This document shows, piece by piece, positions 1 to 12,444 of a DNA stretch of 64,000 bases. The stretch is from Neospora caninum Liverpool (lineage: Eukaryota > Apicomplexa > Conoidasida > Eucoccidiorida > Sarcocystidae): positions 2,449,920-2,513,919 of the forward strand of contig NC_018395.1 in assembly GCF_000208865.1 (NCBI RefSeq), in the 5' to 3' direction. The notes under the pieces were generated by a model. The model was not told the DNA's origin. It worked only from the letters and a program-made list of their open reading frames with translations, and did no database searches. Position 1 is the stretch's first letter; each line of letters begins with the position of its first letter. The position numbers and the translations under genes were made by a program.

Positions 1-791
1 ACAGCTGCTTATCCTGTGGCACTTTTTCTAAGCAAATGAAGCGGCGACGCACTACCGGGTTCGCCACTATTTCGCATCCGTCACGCCGTTCAAGGCTGGT
101 TCACCGGCGTGCAAGTGGTTTTTCGAGCTTAATCCTGCAACCTTAAACTTCTTTACTTCAGGTTATCGACGGCCGCAGAACATGGAATACCTGGCGGGAT
201 TAAGTAGCAATTCAGTAGCATCAGTTCGGCCATTGAATGTACCGTCTCACAGAAGCAGGTCACATGAGATGCGGCTTCAAAAGGATCTGCCACATCTAGC
301 AGAATACCGTCGAAAATCAGACTGCCTGTATGGCACGTCTGGCTCCGTTTCACGATCTGAAATAGAGCCTGTAACAGGCGCGTTGGTGAAACAATGCAGA
401 GGCTCTTCCAGCCTGTTACAACCATGCGAGGGGGCAGATAAACCGCATGGGGTGTGGATGTATTCGTAGCTGTTCCGACGACTAGCAAATCCTCCACAAC
501 ATACGCTCGCCGGAAAACGCCACGGGTGAGCCGTGGGCTCCAGATAAACATAGTGTCCTGTATCTCCCATCAAAATCATTGAAGGCGTTCAAGGTACTGC
601 TATATTCCGTGACAGGACTCAGTTGTGATAGATGCCTATGAAGGCCTGCAATTCCCTAAGCACGCCACTGAAAAGATAACACCGGCAGACTCTAGGCAAC
701 CCGCACAAAACGAAGGGCGAGAGCGGCCTCTGGTCGCTGACATCGGAAACGTTCACTGACAGGTAACCCAACGGATTCTACATTCCACCCG
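1..791. other. Left edge, no gene recognised
   Basis: I see no convincing coding exon on either strand here. Short open frames exist but have no family resemblance and no supporting splice context. The stretch lies downstream of the MCMBP stop codon at 792, so part of it is probably that gene's 3' untranslated region. Confidence 0.5.
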
Positions 792-3700
792 TCACCCAGA
801 AATTTTTGGGGCCGCCAGTCGGGCACGCCTCTGTCGCTCGAGATCCATAACACGTTTCCAATGTTCTGGGGACAACTGCCCAGGTCCGCGGCGGCATTTC
901 TCGACTGCATCGTCTGAGCGTGAGCTGTGATGAAGCGGGGAGCATCCCTCTCCAAACGATGCCGACATGGAGTCCGCGAGTACCAGCCAAACAGTGAAAT
1001 CATCGCCTGCGAAAGCCAAGAGAGAGCAAACCAAATTGAAATCAGACGCACGAACTGAACAGGAAGCCGCCCTACTCGCACGTAGAGTGTCACCGGAGGA
1101 GTCACCCGGAACACAAATCGTTGATGGACGGCGCGACGACAGTCGACAACGGCTTTCGTGTTTGCTTCGGAGTTACAAGGGGCGCTGCAACCACCTCAAA
1201 TACACCTGAGTCTGTCAATAAACGCGACGCACCCGCTCGCTGCGACCTGACTTGCATCTTCCCCTTTCTGCGTGCATTGGCGAAGCACCGTACATCCGAA
1301 GAAACGAGCTAACGCTAGACGAGTTGCATCTTCGCACGATACCAGCGCGCGGCGCAGAACCGTGAATATGCCCAACTAGGGCTCCTACTTACTTTTGACA
1401 CTTCGATCCTCTTGCCGGATGCGTACCCAGTCCTCTATCATCATTTGCCGGGTCTCTTCCGCAATATCGACCCCCTGTTCTCGTCTGCTTGCGGCACCAA
1501 CCAGGGCCCTCCAGTAGCTCATTTCGCCGTGGCTTAGCCCCTCTGTACCATCAGCACCCGCTGATGTTATTTCCGTTGCGTCGTTGAACCCGGCTCCAGC
1601 TTCTGAGCCGCCTCCACAGCAATCAGAAGCTCGATGAGTATTCTGAGGCCCCATACTATTTGAGTTCGTGATTTCTACTGGCACCGGTAGAAGGTGGGGC
1701 GCGAAGACAGACGACGACGCCAGGGAAGAGGTCATGCAGATGTTAATGGTGTCCGTCGCAACGCGTTGCTTGGAGAAGATGAAATCGTACGACACGTGCC
1801 CGTCAGCCACCAGAGTTTCGAGGGCTCGGAGGTTCTCTGCTGCTTTTTGGTTCAGCTCCTCGAGCTTTTTCGCTTGTTGCTTCTTCCTTTCCTTCTCTTC
1901 ATTCTCGTTCTTTGCTTCTGTCAAGCTAGGCCCAGTGCCTGGCTGGCTGGAGGACCCATATTCACACTCGTCGTGCAACGCGCCGCTTTCACGTTTCACG
2001 CACGAGGAAGGCGCCTTGCACTGCTCAGATCTGGCGTCGGCCTCGACGATGCGACGGCACGCATCGTCAAGCGTTCTCTTTGACACTACCTCCGGCTCGT
2101 CAATCAGCAGGATAGTTCCTCGGGCCAATTGTAAAGCTCCCCGTGCTGTAGTACACACACGTCCACATGTAACAGACGGCGGAGATGCAAACGGGCTATC
2201 AGGACGCTACAGCAGTAGTCTGCGGTGTACCGAATATGGCTTACCAAGTCGGCCCAGGGTATCCTCTGAAGCGTCATCGAGAAGGAGTTTGGGTGTCATG
2301 GAGCTTGTTGCCAAAGCCCTGGGGCGTACAGATACCCCAACCAATCGTGGCACAAGGCTCTCGAGGATCGTCATCAAGGTTCGACTCTGGTGAGAAAATG
2401 AACAGTTGCATCCACTGCGCGCACCACCATTTCCCCGCACGTTTTCTGTTGGGCAATGTTCTCCGTTCCCTGACGTCGTCTTTTGGTTCACGAGGGGAAG
2501 CAGCTGCTGGTCTTTGCCTTGCTGACTAGAGGGCCTGTACACGAAGTTCAGGCGTAGGCGCGAAAATGGAGTGCCATCGTCATCTGCCGAAGATGCGGAC
2601 GTCATTCGCCGGCAACAGAGGGCGAGCAAAAGGTATTCGGCCGCCAGCCGGTCGCCGCCCAGGCCTCTGGAGCGCAACAAGACGCACTCAACGTCAGTCA
2701 TGGTCGAGGGAAAGCATTAGCTGATGGATTAGATCGGAAGTACCGATGAGGGAGCCAAGCACTAAACGGTATGCATCGACACACCGGGTTGCCTAGGCAA
2801 CGTACTCCGGCGGCCAGTAAAGAAAACTGGCGGATCAAATTTACGAGGCCTCTTGTCTAGCGAGTCAAGTGCAACACCCGCCTCATCCCTACGCGTTGGG
2901 GATACCTATGCAAACTGGTTGGCGCATCAGAGCGTCCCCATATAGTGAATCATGAAAGGTGAACAGACCGAGCTGGCCGATGCTATAATTCACTTCTTGC
3001 TTTCGTGTGCTTGCGCTGCTGCACCCTAAACGAGAAACAAGCAACGCCTGCTGCCTCGTCTCGCCAGCAGCTCTATCCAAGTGAAAAAAAGAATGCCCAG
3101 CAAAGCGGCACAAACTGCGATGTGCGCGAACTAATGCATGTGCTGCGAGCGGACTCATCAATGTACTTCCGCGCAACGTAACTGTACGTAACGTTCCCCT
3201 GCACACTCAGAGTTTTTCAGTTCTGGTAGAGGAAAGAGGGCCTTCTTCGTTCGTAGCGCACGCGTTTGGCTTACTGTGAGAGGAAGCCGACGAGGGCTTC
3301 TCTGCGGACCGACGTGTCCTTCGATTCTTCAGGCGACTGAAGAGCCGGTGCGTCTGATGAGTCCAGCTGGCATCCCGCGTCGTCTTCGTTCTTCAGGTTT
3401 TGCACCTTAACGGCCTTCTCTACCACCGACCGCGAGAGCGAAGAATGAAAGAGACAGCGGTCCATAACGGGGTTGAAAAAACAGACGCGTTTCCAGTCAA
3501 ACACATGGAGACGGAAAGTCATGCCTTTGGAGGCGACCGATTGTGTCGATGCGCCTTCTATGGTGGTGCAAAGACACCTAGAGTGTATCCCCTGCTGCGG
3601 TTCAGGCTTGACGCTGATTTCTAGGCAAGGCGACGAGGCGCAGGCCACGGTGTGAACCTGTGCGGAGTCCCCCTCAGAGGCTGGAAGGACCGAGAGAATG

Positions 3701-5966
3701 CCAACCGCATCAATAAGATCGTTCAGTAAGAGCCCTGGCTCCCCCGATGTGTTTGGCGCAGAGCCGTCCTCTCTTGCGATCCCTTCGGCGCAGCGTTCTC
3801 CAGATCCAGCATCGTCGCCTGCTGCTGTGTACAGCAGAAGCGTACAGTTGTCCAGAGCCGCCGGAACAGGGGACCGGCCAACCCGTTCTTCGTCTCCAGG
3901 GCGCGTGAAGCTCTCTGCCTCTCTCGCCTCTGGACGAGTGCTTCGTCGGGCTAGACGCCTGCACCAGGCTGTCTCTCCAGGGACGGAAACACAGTGGTAT
4001 GGCCAGCGGTTCCAGATCTGTACAGGTAAGACACCCCCTAGTCCAGTTTGATGCTCGTCAGAGTCTAGGGCCGAACTAGGAAAGTTTGCCGCCGCAGAGA
4101 GGCTGTAGAATTCGGAAGATGGCAGTGAATCGTTGCCGCGGAACCCATCTTCACCCGATGTACCCAGGGCAGAACAGCACCGAAGAGTGTCGCTGAGCAG
4201 CACAGGCGCACGAGCAGCGAACGCAAGGCACACGCCAAAAATGGGTGGGAATAACGAAACGCAGACAACAACACGAAGAAAAAGAGAGAAGTAGCAGAAA
4301 TTATCTCTCTCGAAGTTAAAATCAGTAGCACACAACAACTCTTCGGCGCGAAGCGAAACCAATACGGAGTGCAGTGTCTGGACTGAGCAGCCTCTGGCGA
4401 GGTCCTCGTGTAGGAAGAGCTCCAGGCGAAACGCGCAGACACCGTAAAGATGGCGAGCGAAGCCTGTGTGACTCACCGGTATTTGCTCGTGTGCCAAACG
4501 ACTTGGCCGGGCGACTTCTTGCATGAATGTGGACACGGCACTGCGCCTGCGTAGAACTCCGTGTTCAGCGGCTGAGAAAAGAGCGCACACGAGATGACAC
4601 AGACACGGTCGACGAACGAGCCTGAGTCTGTGCTCGACAGCGTTGTCCGCCTGTCCTTTTGCGGAGTCGAGCTGGGCGAGCGTCGCCTCGTTATGTTTCG
4701 GCAACACCTTGCAGCGTGCAAAGGGAAAATGTCACACTGCGTGCAACCACGGGGATTTACTTCCGTTCAGCTGTGGGACCCTAGGACCGTACCTGTTGGA
4801 CGAGGCCGCGGTACCGACAGACCTTGCCAGTCAGTCCGAGAAGCTGCTGCTCCTGAGCATCCAGTGCAGACAGAAATTTCGACTTCGCGATTGGAAAGAA
4901 AAACGGAAAAGGTAGTCACTACGCCAGCCTGCTTCGTGCGACGGCATGCAAAATCGTCGAGAACAATACGGCATTGTAACGCCTTCGCGCAGGATCTTAC
5001 TGAAACGTCGCCGAGAAGGTTGAGATCGACCAGCTGCTCCCCGTTCTCGAGGAAAGCGTCACGAAGAGCTTGGATGTCTCCCCTGAGAACATCGAGCCCC
5101 GAGATAATCCAAAGAGAGATACGGGGTCTGATTGCACGTTTTCAATGGCTTCAACCTCCGATTAATGTTGCGCGCGGCATTTTGCAACTTCGATCAGCCG
5201 TTCGCTCTGTATTCGTTTCCACAGTTTCCGAGTCACACCGGTCCATGCAGGGAAGAGATTCGTCCTTATACGTAGAAGCAATGTTCACGGAGAAACCACA
5301 TTCAGAGCAGTGAATATTGACCTATCACGTAGAGCGACTGTCGGTTTTGGAGGTCCGGAGTGTGTTGCACTTGCTGGATATGCGTGAATCGAAATCTGTG
5401 TATATGCACGTCAACCCCAACAAGAGACTGTCCACGCATGACCACGTCACGTTCCTATGTGCATGTCAAGGCTTCTGGAAACGAGAGGGGGAGGTGAACA
5501 AATGGAGAGCAGGGATTTGGGACCCATTCACAAAACACCGCAGGATGCGATGCAGGCGAGAAAACAGGCAATGTGTCAGCATGTGCGAACCAACGGTGGA
5601 TTCCAGAAATCCAAAAGGAAATGTAGGGCGACGGGGTACTTTGCCCGGTTGCCACAGCAGTGACAGAGCAGACGCTGTGGGAAACGCGGTGTGGAAGTAT
5701 CGGTGCGCAAGTTTCATTCCAGAGCAAGAGAGAGAGAGTGGGGTGGCGAGACAGAACACACACCATTCCTCTGAGGGAAAAACCCGGCGTCCTTGTACTT
5801 CTCCCCGTTGAAGCGCCGCTAGATGTTGGTGAAACCGCTCGTCGACCAGCCTAAGAGCGACACTCTCCTCGTCACTGTGACAAGAAACAGTCACGCGGGT
5901 GTCCGTGCCCGAAGGGGCCGCCGCTGGTTCCAGCGTGTCCTCTCGCGTCTGAGCCATTGCTGTCAT
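792..5966 (-). CDS. MCMBP: MCM complex-binding protein (MCMBP/ETG1 homologue), spliced
   Basis: MCMBP binds MCM3-7 and helps load, recycle and unload the replicative helicase in the nucleus. Exons I could join in phase: 5082-5001, 4852-4793, 4571-4477, 4192-3275, 2666-2245, 2145-1393 and 1006-792. All have GT donors and AG acceptors. Family landmarks appear in order: RYRGLVQ then TEFYAG and HTSKYRD (plant ETG1 has FRGMIQ, EFYAGA, TNKYSD); CVSVPGETAW (human CVPVPGESTW); ALVGFLSQ joined across an intron to GLGGDRLAAEYLL (human LLGFLTHALLGDSLAAEYL); LQLARGTILLIDE; DDFTVWLVLA and a C-terminal GQLSPEHWKR helix. Exon 1 is least certain: ATG at 5966 or 5957, donor perhaps at 5799, but its phase does not fit exon 2, so a small exon may be missing. 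Length is about 900 residues against about 640 in human. The excess is an acidic/coiled-coil insertion in exon 2145-1393 and a linker in exon 4192-3275. Divergent from NTF2. Confidence 0.9.
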
Positions 5967-6969
5967 CGTTGTTAGTGAGGAAACGCGTCGGGTCCTGGAG
6001 CTAGTGCTGAGTGGAAGATCGGGCAACCATCAACGACAACACTCGCGCTCTGCGCGATGGATTTCTCGAGTGGAGAGCACAACGCGCGTAGCACGCAGAG
6101 CCGGACGGGGGAGCGCGTCGCGGGAAAAAGTCCCGTGTAGAGAGTGAGAAGGTTGGGAAGGACAGCTTCTTTCACGCGTTTACCCCTTCCTGCGTCGACT
6201 GTTTCCGCGGGCTGTTGATTACGGATTGCGTGTTCGGCATGCGTCTCATGAGAAAAACGGCTTTCTCTTCCGCGGACGGGGGCTGTCGGATGGAAGCCGG
6301 TCTCCGCTTCTAGCCTACTTTCACGAAGAGAGTTTGATGCACGAATCTCCTCGCAACGAGCCCTAGCTGGAACTCAAAACATGGCAAAATGCCGCGAACG
6401 GACTGGGGAATATCGGGGACTCACACAATCGACTTGAGTGGAATAACTCGATATCTGACGGAGGGCAGCCCCATGGAAAATTACTGGGTTTTCGTGTCGC
6501 CGGTGTCAAGTTCATTCCGTGGATTCGCAAGACCAACCCAGCAGGTGACACTGAGAGAGAATCTCTTCATTTAATGGAACAGTTTTTTAACTTTGCTTTT
6601 GGTAAAAACGCACGAGACACGGTTATAAGGAGGTGGGGGGTGCGCTGTCTCCGGTGTGCCACGGAGTCTCCTAGCACACACTGACCATTTTAAAAGTCGG
6701 GGCGGGGGGGTGGGGATGAGGAAGATCTGAAAAAGCTGAGACACAGGGAAGCCAGAAGTGGATCGTGGTTTCAGAGCGCACTGTGAGGATCTCTCTTTTA
6801 TTTTTCAGAACTCGATTGGCGTTTTTTCCTTGTCCCCACCGATTTCACCCTGCCGCAGCCGGCGACAGTTAAAAGATTGCCGTTTGAAGCCCGGTATCCG
6901 TTTTTTTTTTCGTTTTTGTGATTTCGATCCCCGCATCGTTGGAATCTTTGCGATCTCTGCTCATTCATC
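5967..6969. promoter_or_regulatory. Shared MCMBP / NTF2 divergent upstream region
   Basis: About 1 kb separates the two divergent start codons and should hold both promoters and 5' untranslated regions. A TGAGACG-type heptamer occurs near 6243-6249 on the minus strand. This matches the WGAGACG element described upstream of several Toxoplasma genes. No TATA box is evident, as usual in this group. The regulatory role is inferred only. Confidence 0.4.
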
Positions 6970-9124
6970 ATGTTGCAGCTGAACCCCCAGTTTGACGCCA
7001 TCGGCAAGCAATTTGTTCAGCACTACTATGCCACATTCGGGGCTCAGCGGTAAGTGATGGTAACTTTGGCGAAGGTGTGTACGCTCCAGGGAGGAGGTAC
7101 TTTTGGTCATCTAGTCACAATTGTTTGTTACCCCTGCTTTGATTTGTGCCGAGCAAGAGAAAAGCACAAAAGGAAGGTACCGGCTTCGTGACGAAGTGCA
7201 AGGCTGTTAAGAGAACACTAGATTATTCCGTAGAAGCCTGGGGAACTCGAGATCTCTGACACGTCTTCTCGGTACGAAGGCCCTCCCGTTATCCTTGCAG
7301 CGAGACTGTATCACTCACCCGCTAGGGAATGACGCCAAGGGGAAAAGTGTTCGCCCAACAGTTTCCGCTGGAAGATTACGTAGAGCGGCCTCTTTCACAG
7401 CGATTTTCCGTGTGTGCATGTGTGTGTCGGCTGCCGTCAACGTTTTGGGGACCTCTGGAACGCTCGCTTACGGTTGGTGACATTTGGAGTGAATAAGCTG
7501 TATCCGGTACTAACAGCTCAGCGGTGAAACGCATCTGTTGTAAGGTGCAGATGCCGCCTTTACCGGCGACGTTTTTTCAAGAGGTGCCTCAGTCCGTACC
7601 CGACGCCATCACTCTCGCCCGTGCCCATTTTCTGTGTTGGTCTCAATAAACAGCTACATGGCGAGCACGGCTTATTGCTTTTGCCTCCTTTCTCTTCCTC
7701 TGTGGAAGGGCCGTCACAGTACTGAGACAGGGGCACTTTCGTACCACAGAAGCGCAGTTCTCTATGCAAATGAGAAATCGGCATCCTGGCAGGCCCGATA
7801 TTACCAGGGGTATTTTCTGACCTCGCGGTGCCTGTGCAAGGACGCGCGTGTTCGGTTTTTTTTATCTCTAGCCTCAAATGCCTTGACGACGCCATTTGTT
7901 TGGGATTGAATCTCCGTGTAAGACGGTGTCGTTTTCTATAGCGAGATACATGGAAGACGGCAAGTTGCCGACAAATGCAGTCCACAAGGAAAGCGTTTGA
8001 ATTCACGCTGTCCATGGGGACTGCATTTGGATGTCTTGCTTTCTCTCCTTATGGCAGAGGAAGTCGCCCCTGCGAATTCTGTGACAGCTGAGGCACATGG
8101 CCGGGCGATTCTGGAGATCGCCGCTCCTGCTACTCGTTCCGCTGCAGTTTAAGCCTGATTTGGACATGCGTTCCACCATGCGCAACAAGAAGATTGGTTA
8201 TTGGGACATGAATGCAACCGTACATATGCGCCAGCATCTGCCTTTCCTCAGGAGGCACCCTGCAGCTGGATCCTATATCCACTATTTATAAGCAACTGTC
8301 CTTCCATTGACGTTCCAGTCACCCACGTTTTTCACTGTGTTGCTCTGTGCGGTGTGTACCAGGGAAAAACTGGCGGAGCTCTATACCGAGCAGTCGATGA
8401 TGACGTACGAGAACGAACAATTCCAAGGTGTTGGTGCGATTTTGGCGAAATTGCAAAAGCTTCCAGCTGTCGTGAAGCACAACGTCGTCACCTGCGACTG
8501 CCAACCAACTCCAAACAATGGAATTGTTGTCCTTGTTTCCGGTAAGCAGTTTGGAACCACGCCTTGCCATATCGTAGGGGTATGTCCGTCGACAGTCGTG
8601 CAGAGGTTAAACGAGAATATGCTGTCGTAGTCCGACGTGCACATATTCACGTATGTGAAAATGCATTTCTCTGTACGGGCAACATTGTCATTTAGTATGT
8701 ATATACATATATATATATATATATATACATGAACCGTGCAGTGAACTACAGGGAGAGTTGGGGTGGAACGATTCTTCGTTTCGAGGCTGGAGCACTTCTC
8801 CAGTGTAAATTTGTGTGTTTTGTTGTCGCAGGTGATTTGGCAATTGAAGACAACCCTCCGATGAAATTCTGCCAGACGTTTAATTTGGTTCCCAATGGCG
8901 GAGGTGGCTATGCAGGTGAGGCAGAGGGCAGTTCATATCAGAGAGGACAGCGTCTTGAGAGCAGACTTGTTCCAGTTTGAGAACTGATTTGCAAAGGAGC
9001 AGGTAGCTGTCAGTTGGGTGGTGAGAAGAGTCGTGAATCACACATGCATTCTGAGGGTTGTATATTCCTCTGGTGTGCTGTGTATGCAGTTTTCAACGAC
9101 ATTTTCAGGTTATGCATCGGCTAA
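6970..9124 (+). CDS. NTF2: Nuclear transport factor 2 (NTF2), four exons
   Basis: NTF2 is a small homodimer that carries RanGDP back into the nucleus through FG-nucleoporins. Exons 6970-7049, 8363-8541, 8832-8915 and 9090-9124 join cleanly in phase to a 125-residue protein, the same length as yeast NTF2 and two shorter than human. The first exon gives FDAIGKQFVQHYYATFGAQR (human WEQIGSSFIQHYYQLFDNDR). The second gives MMTYENEQFQG and QPTPNNG. The third gives a GDLAIEDNPPMKFCQTFNL strand and the last ends VFNDIFRL, identical to the family's closing strand. Donors are GTAAGT, GTAAGC and GTGAGG. The region usually spanning RTQLGAIY is shortened at the exon 1/2 join (AQR then EKLAELY), but alignment resumes at once. 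The gene diverges from MCMBP. Confidence 0.95.
8696..8729. repeat. (TA)n microsatellite in NTF2 intron 2
   Basis: A near-perfect TA dinucleotide tract of about 30 bases lies between NTF2 exons 2 and 3. It is self-complementary and could extrude a hairpin. Similar tracts recur in other introns of this window. Confidence 0.9.
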
Positions 9125-10671
9125 GTTGAGACTGATGTGCTTATACATGGAGAGTCTCTTCCGACAGTCAAAGGGAATTAGAACCCGTCTCACGAATATC
9201 TAGCTGCCCTGTCCAGTGTTCGGCCGTTCAATGTGCCGCGTCTCGAAACTGTACCATGCGGAGCGGAGTCACGGCAAACCCCCGTGACCGTGTTCCACGC
9301 TGTACAGGGAGAGAGTGGGGACAAAAGACCACAACTGGTAATTTTCTGCGTGGTGGAAGATCAAATGTCTGGATGATTTTACTATAACGCAGCTGCCGCT
9401 AACCATTGACGCCGCTCGCGGAAGTGACGACTGGCAGTGCCAAAAACCTGCAGGACGCGTAGGCGGTTGAGGCAGATGTAGCAAGAGATCTTCGCTGTTT
9501 TGTACGTATGTTCGTCTCCCCTTATGGATGGTAGAAGGAAGCGTCTACTACTGCAGGGCTCCTACAGACGCCAGCTGTCGCCTGGAGGTATTGGTACTTC
9601 AGGATAAACCTTGGCTTCCTGTAGTTAGCGAGGTCCTTTGGACACTCGATTAGTGGGTACATAGACTGATAATCTCCATTCCGCTCTTTGTGCATCGTTT
9701 CGTGCATAGCCCTGATTCAAGTAGCTCGGCACTTTCCACAAACGCACGACAAGGCAGCCTCGACCCTGAGATAGCTCAGAAGCAAGATCAAGGGTTTGGC
9801 TAAGCACTGTTCAAATTCACAGTATCACAACCGTTTCCGCGTACCTGCTTCAAGTCAAATTTCCTTCAGGATCAACAGCATTGTTTCTGGGCGGATCCGT
9901 CCTCGTATCCGTAAAATATAGGCCACGAGAGGAAAAGGGCGACCTAGTTCGTGCGCATCAAATCGACTGTATTGCTGTTGCCGTCTCATGTCAGTGTGAA
10001 CTCGTACCAGTACTTTAGCTAGTAGACCTGCCTAAGTTGCCTCTCATTATCTCCTATGGCTGCCCAGCGTTTTCACGTTGAACTTGTTTATTCTCGTATG
10101 TGTAAGGGTAGCTATTTGTTGCTCGTTGTAGCTTGCGGAATCATGGGATATAGTATTGTCGCTACTCTCAACTACCAGAAGTTTCGAACTGCAATCTCTG
10201 GAGATAGGTGTGCAGCAACTCAAAGAAAAGTGAGGGCGCATGTCTCGGCTTTCTGTAGCGACACCCGGAATTGGCCATATATATGCCATGGTTGAACTGA
10301 TGGTAGAGGCTAAAACTATCAAATGTCTTGCTTGTTCGTGGGGGTTTGCGGGTAGCGCGTCACTGCCGCGTTGACCACCAAAGGGAGAAATAACCAAGCG
10401 GGAAACTGTTCAGATTGTCGGGTGCGAGGAAGCATGGAGACGTTTCGATTACCGAAGAAAGAGAACAGCGCGGTTGTTGCAGTCGGCGCACGTGGAAGTC
10501 GTTACGGCCTTGGGAACACAGGGGTGCGGCGAGGTTGAGCGGAGGCCCTACGAATTTGCGAACTTGATTTAACGGAGTTAGTGCTCCTCAGACACAGAAA
10601 ACCTTATGTTTATGGCAAAAGGCCGTGCCTTCTAACCAGATAAATCAGACTCCAACACAAAAGAAGGGAGC
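9125..10671. other. Intergenic, no gene recognised
   Basis: The interval lies between the NTF2 stop and the stop of the secreted-protein gene on the other strand, so it is a convergent 3' region. Only short frames without domain resemblance are present. I see nothing to annotate. Confidence 0.5.
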
Positions 10672-11738
10672 TCAAACTGATTTCCTGCACGCCGCCTTTG
10701 TCTCATTGATGACGCTGGCCGTGGACAGCTCCGAAGTCTCAGTGTCAACCAAAAAGGGCATTGCGGCAGGTGCAATAATGCATACTGCTACGGCTCCAGA
10801 CATCGTGAGGCCATGAGGCTGAAGAAAGCGCGACACCAGATCCGCAGCTTTCTGGGCGTCGATTTCACTCGTCTTCCAAGGAGCTCCAAGCCGACCTGCA
10901 CACCAGGCAGGCAGAACGAACAAGTCATCCCAGCAATGTCTTCTCCGATCTGATATACTTGGCCGTTCTTGTGGCTCAAAGAGGTCGCTGCTCTGTTATC
11001 TGTTAATTGTTTGCTGTTTGAGGAAACGTGCACTGCCCCCTTGGAGGCATTCTTACGAGCTCCGCATCATGCTACAGTTGTGGCTACAAAAAAGTTTGTA
11101 TTGGCAAGTGCTCGCAGTGTTGGCCTAGCCCCTAGAGATATAGAGCCGAAACACCGCCCACGATGCTCGTGACACAGCTACATTTCTGGATAAAGCAGTT
11201 TTCCAATCCAGAGAACCCAGTGTCGCACCGACGCAGCGACAGGTGAAACGGTTAGGGTGTTGTGCGCTGCCTAAAGGAACGGGCAATGGGCATGTAAATT
11301 TTGGTTCATCCTGCAGTTGATTAGGATATGTGTGGGGAAAAAAGGACCGGTATGTCTTCTGTTTGCGGTATATTGGCTTGTAAAGGAACTAGGCTGTGCT
11401 AGACACTTTCAAATGTGTATTGCTTCACTAGCCTTACCAGCAAACTCCTCCAGGAAGCATGCGGGGTCAACGCCGGTGAGATTACAGTCGAAGCCCGCAG
11501 TCTCAGCAACACTAGCGCTGCTCTGCTTGAGCTCGTCCGACTGCGTCAACATCGCTCCAGGGATTTGCTGCAGAACATCGCGTAGTCGGTAGTTGTCCCC
11601 ATCGCCAAGCAATTCGAAGAGCATACCGGTTGGGGACCCGCCAGACGCGAATAGGTCGGCGAGATCAATGTCTTGAGCGGATGACACACTTGTCAAACCA
11701 AGAAGAATCACGGCACCAAGAGCTGAAAAAAGAGCCAT
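10672..11738 (-). CDS. Secreted / membrane protein of unknown function, two exons
   Basis: Exon 1 (11738-11438) and exon 2 (10895-10672) join in phase through a GTAAGG donor and a pyrimidine-rich acceptor to give 174 residues. The ATG at 11738 opens a classic signal peptide: MALFSALGAVILLGLTSVSS with predicted cleavage after SSA. The mature part is acidic, with DLADLFASGG and a pair of cysteines (FDCN, PACF) about ten residues apart. Exon 2 adds a predicted 20-residue hydrophobic helix starting near GLTMSGAVAVC and a short Ser/Thr-rich tail ending RKSV. This fits a type I membrane protein, or a dense-granule type protein that becomes membrane-associated. I do not recognise a family. It diverges from the thrombospondin-like gene at 12445 with about 0.7 kb between starts, so co-expression is possible. 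The gene model is well supported; the function is unknown. Confidence 0.75.
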
Positions 11739-12444
11739 CGTGTAGGATGACCCAAGGATAGGGAGCAACTGGCCTGGACAGTGGTGCGAACCTTTGGAAC
11801 AAATTTGTGGACACACAGGAGGAACTACCTGTTGGGACTTGCCAACAATCACTTTCGCGGTGGTTCGTAGCCGTGGCAGGCGTTTAGTTGAAGCTGTTTT
11901 CGGGTGGAGGAAACTCCGATTCATGGTGCACAATTGCAGGATTTGAACATGGGTCTACAGCGTGCTGGTTCCGAGCCTATACAGACGCAAAAAGCGGCAG
12001 AACACGATCCTGTTCTCCCTTGACAGACTTTTGGCTGCCTGACTTGGGAATGCTGCGCGCCCCTAGATTAAGCAATTGTGCAATTGATGCATAACAGCGG
12101 ATAGACGAAAATAGGTGAGTCTTTCTGTATCTGGTCTTCCGTTGTAGCGATATCTTGCCGCAGTTAGTCATCAGCCTAGGTGCCAGGCCGTCCTAGCGTG
12201 TGCCTTGCGCAAGTCAGTTGACGGTCCCAAATCGGCCACTGAAGTTTTTCACGGCACTTTTTTCCAGTTGGACTACGTTTTGCCAAGCACCAAGCTTCCT
12301 TTCGTACGAAGTTGGAACAAACTCGTTGATGGCTTGAGGTGTGCACACGGCCGCAAACTGTTGCCGTATTTTTTCGTTGCCAGGTATCCGTTCGCCCGTA
12401 TCAGGTTCCCACCACGTGGGCAACTGTCTGGTTGGCTGTTTGTT
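11739..12444. promoter_or_regulatory. Divergent upstream region of two membrane-protein genes
   Basis: About 0.7 kb lies between the start codons of the 174-residue secreted protein (-) and the thrombospondin-like protein (+). It presumably holds both promoters. I found no named motif that I would defend. Confidence 0.35.

Noticed and set aside
1668..2393. Plus-strand frame of 241 residues
   Set aside because: It is antisense to MCMBP exons that match the family closely.
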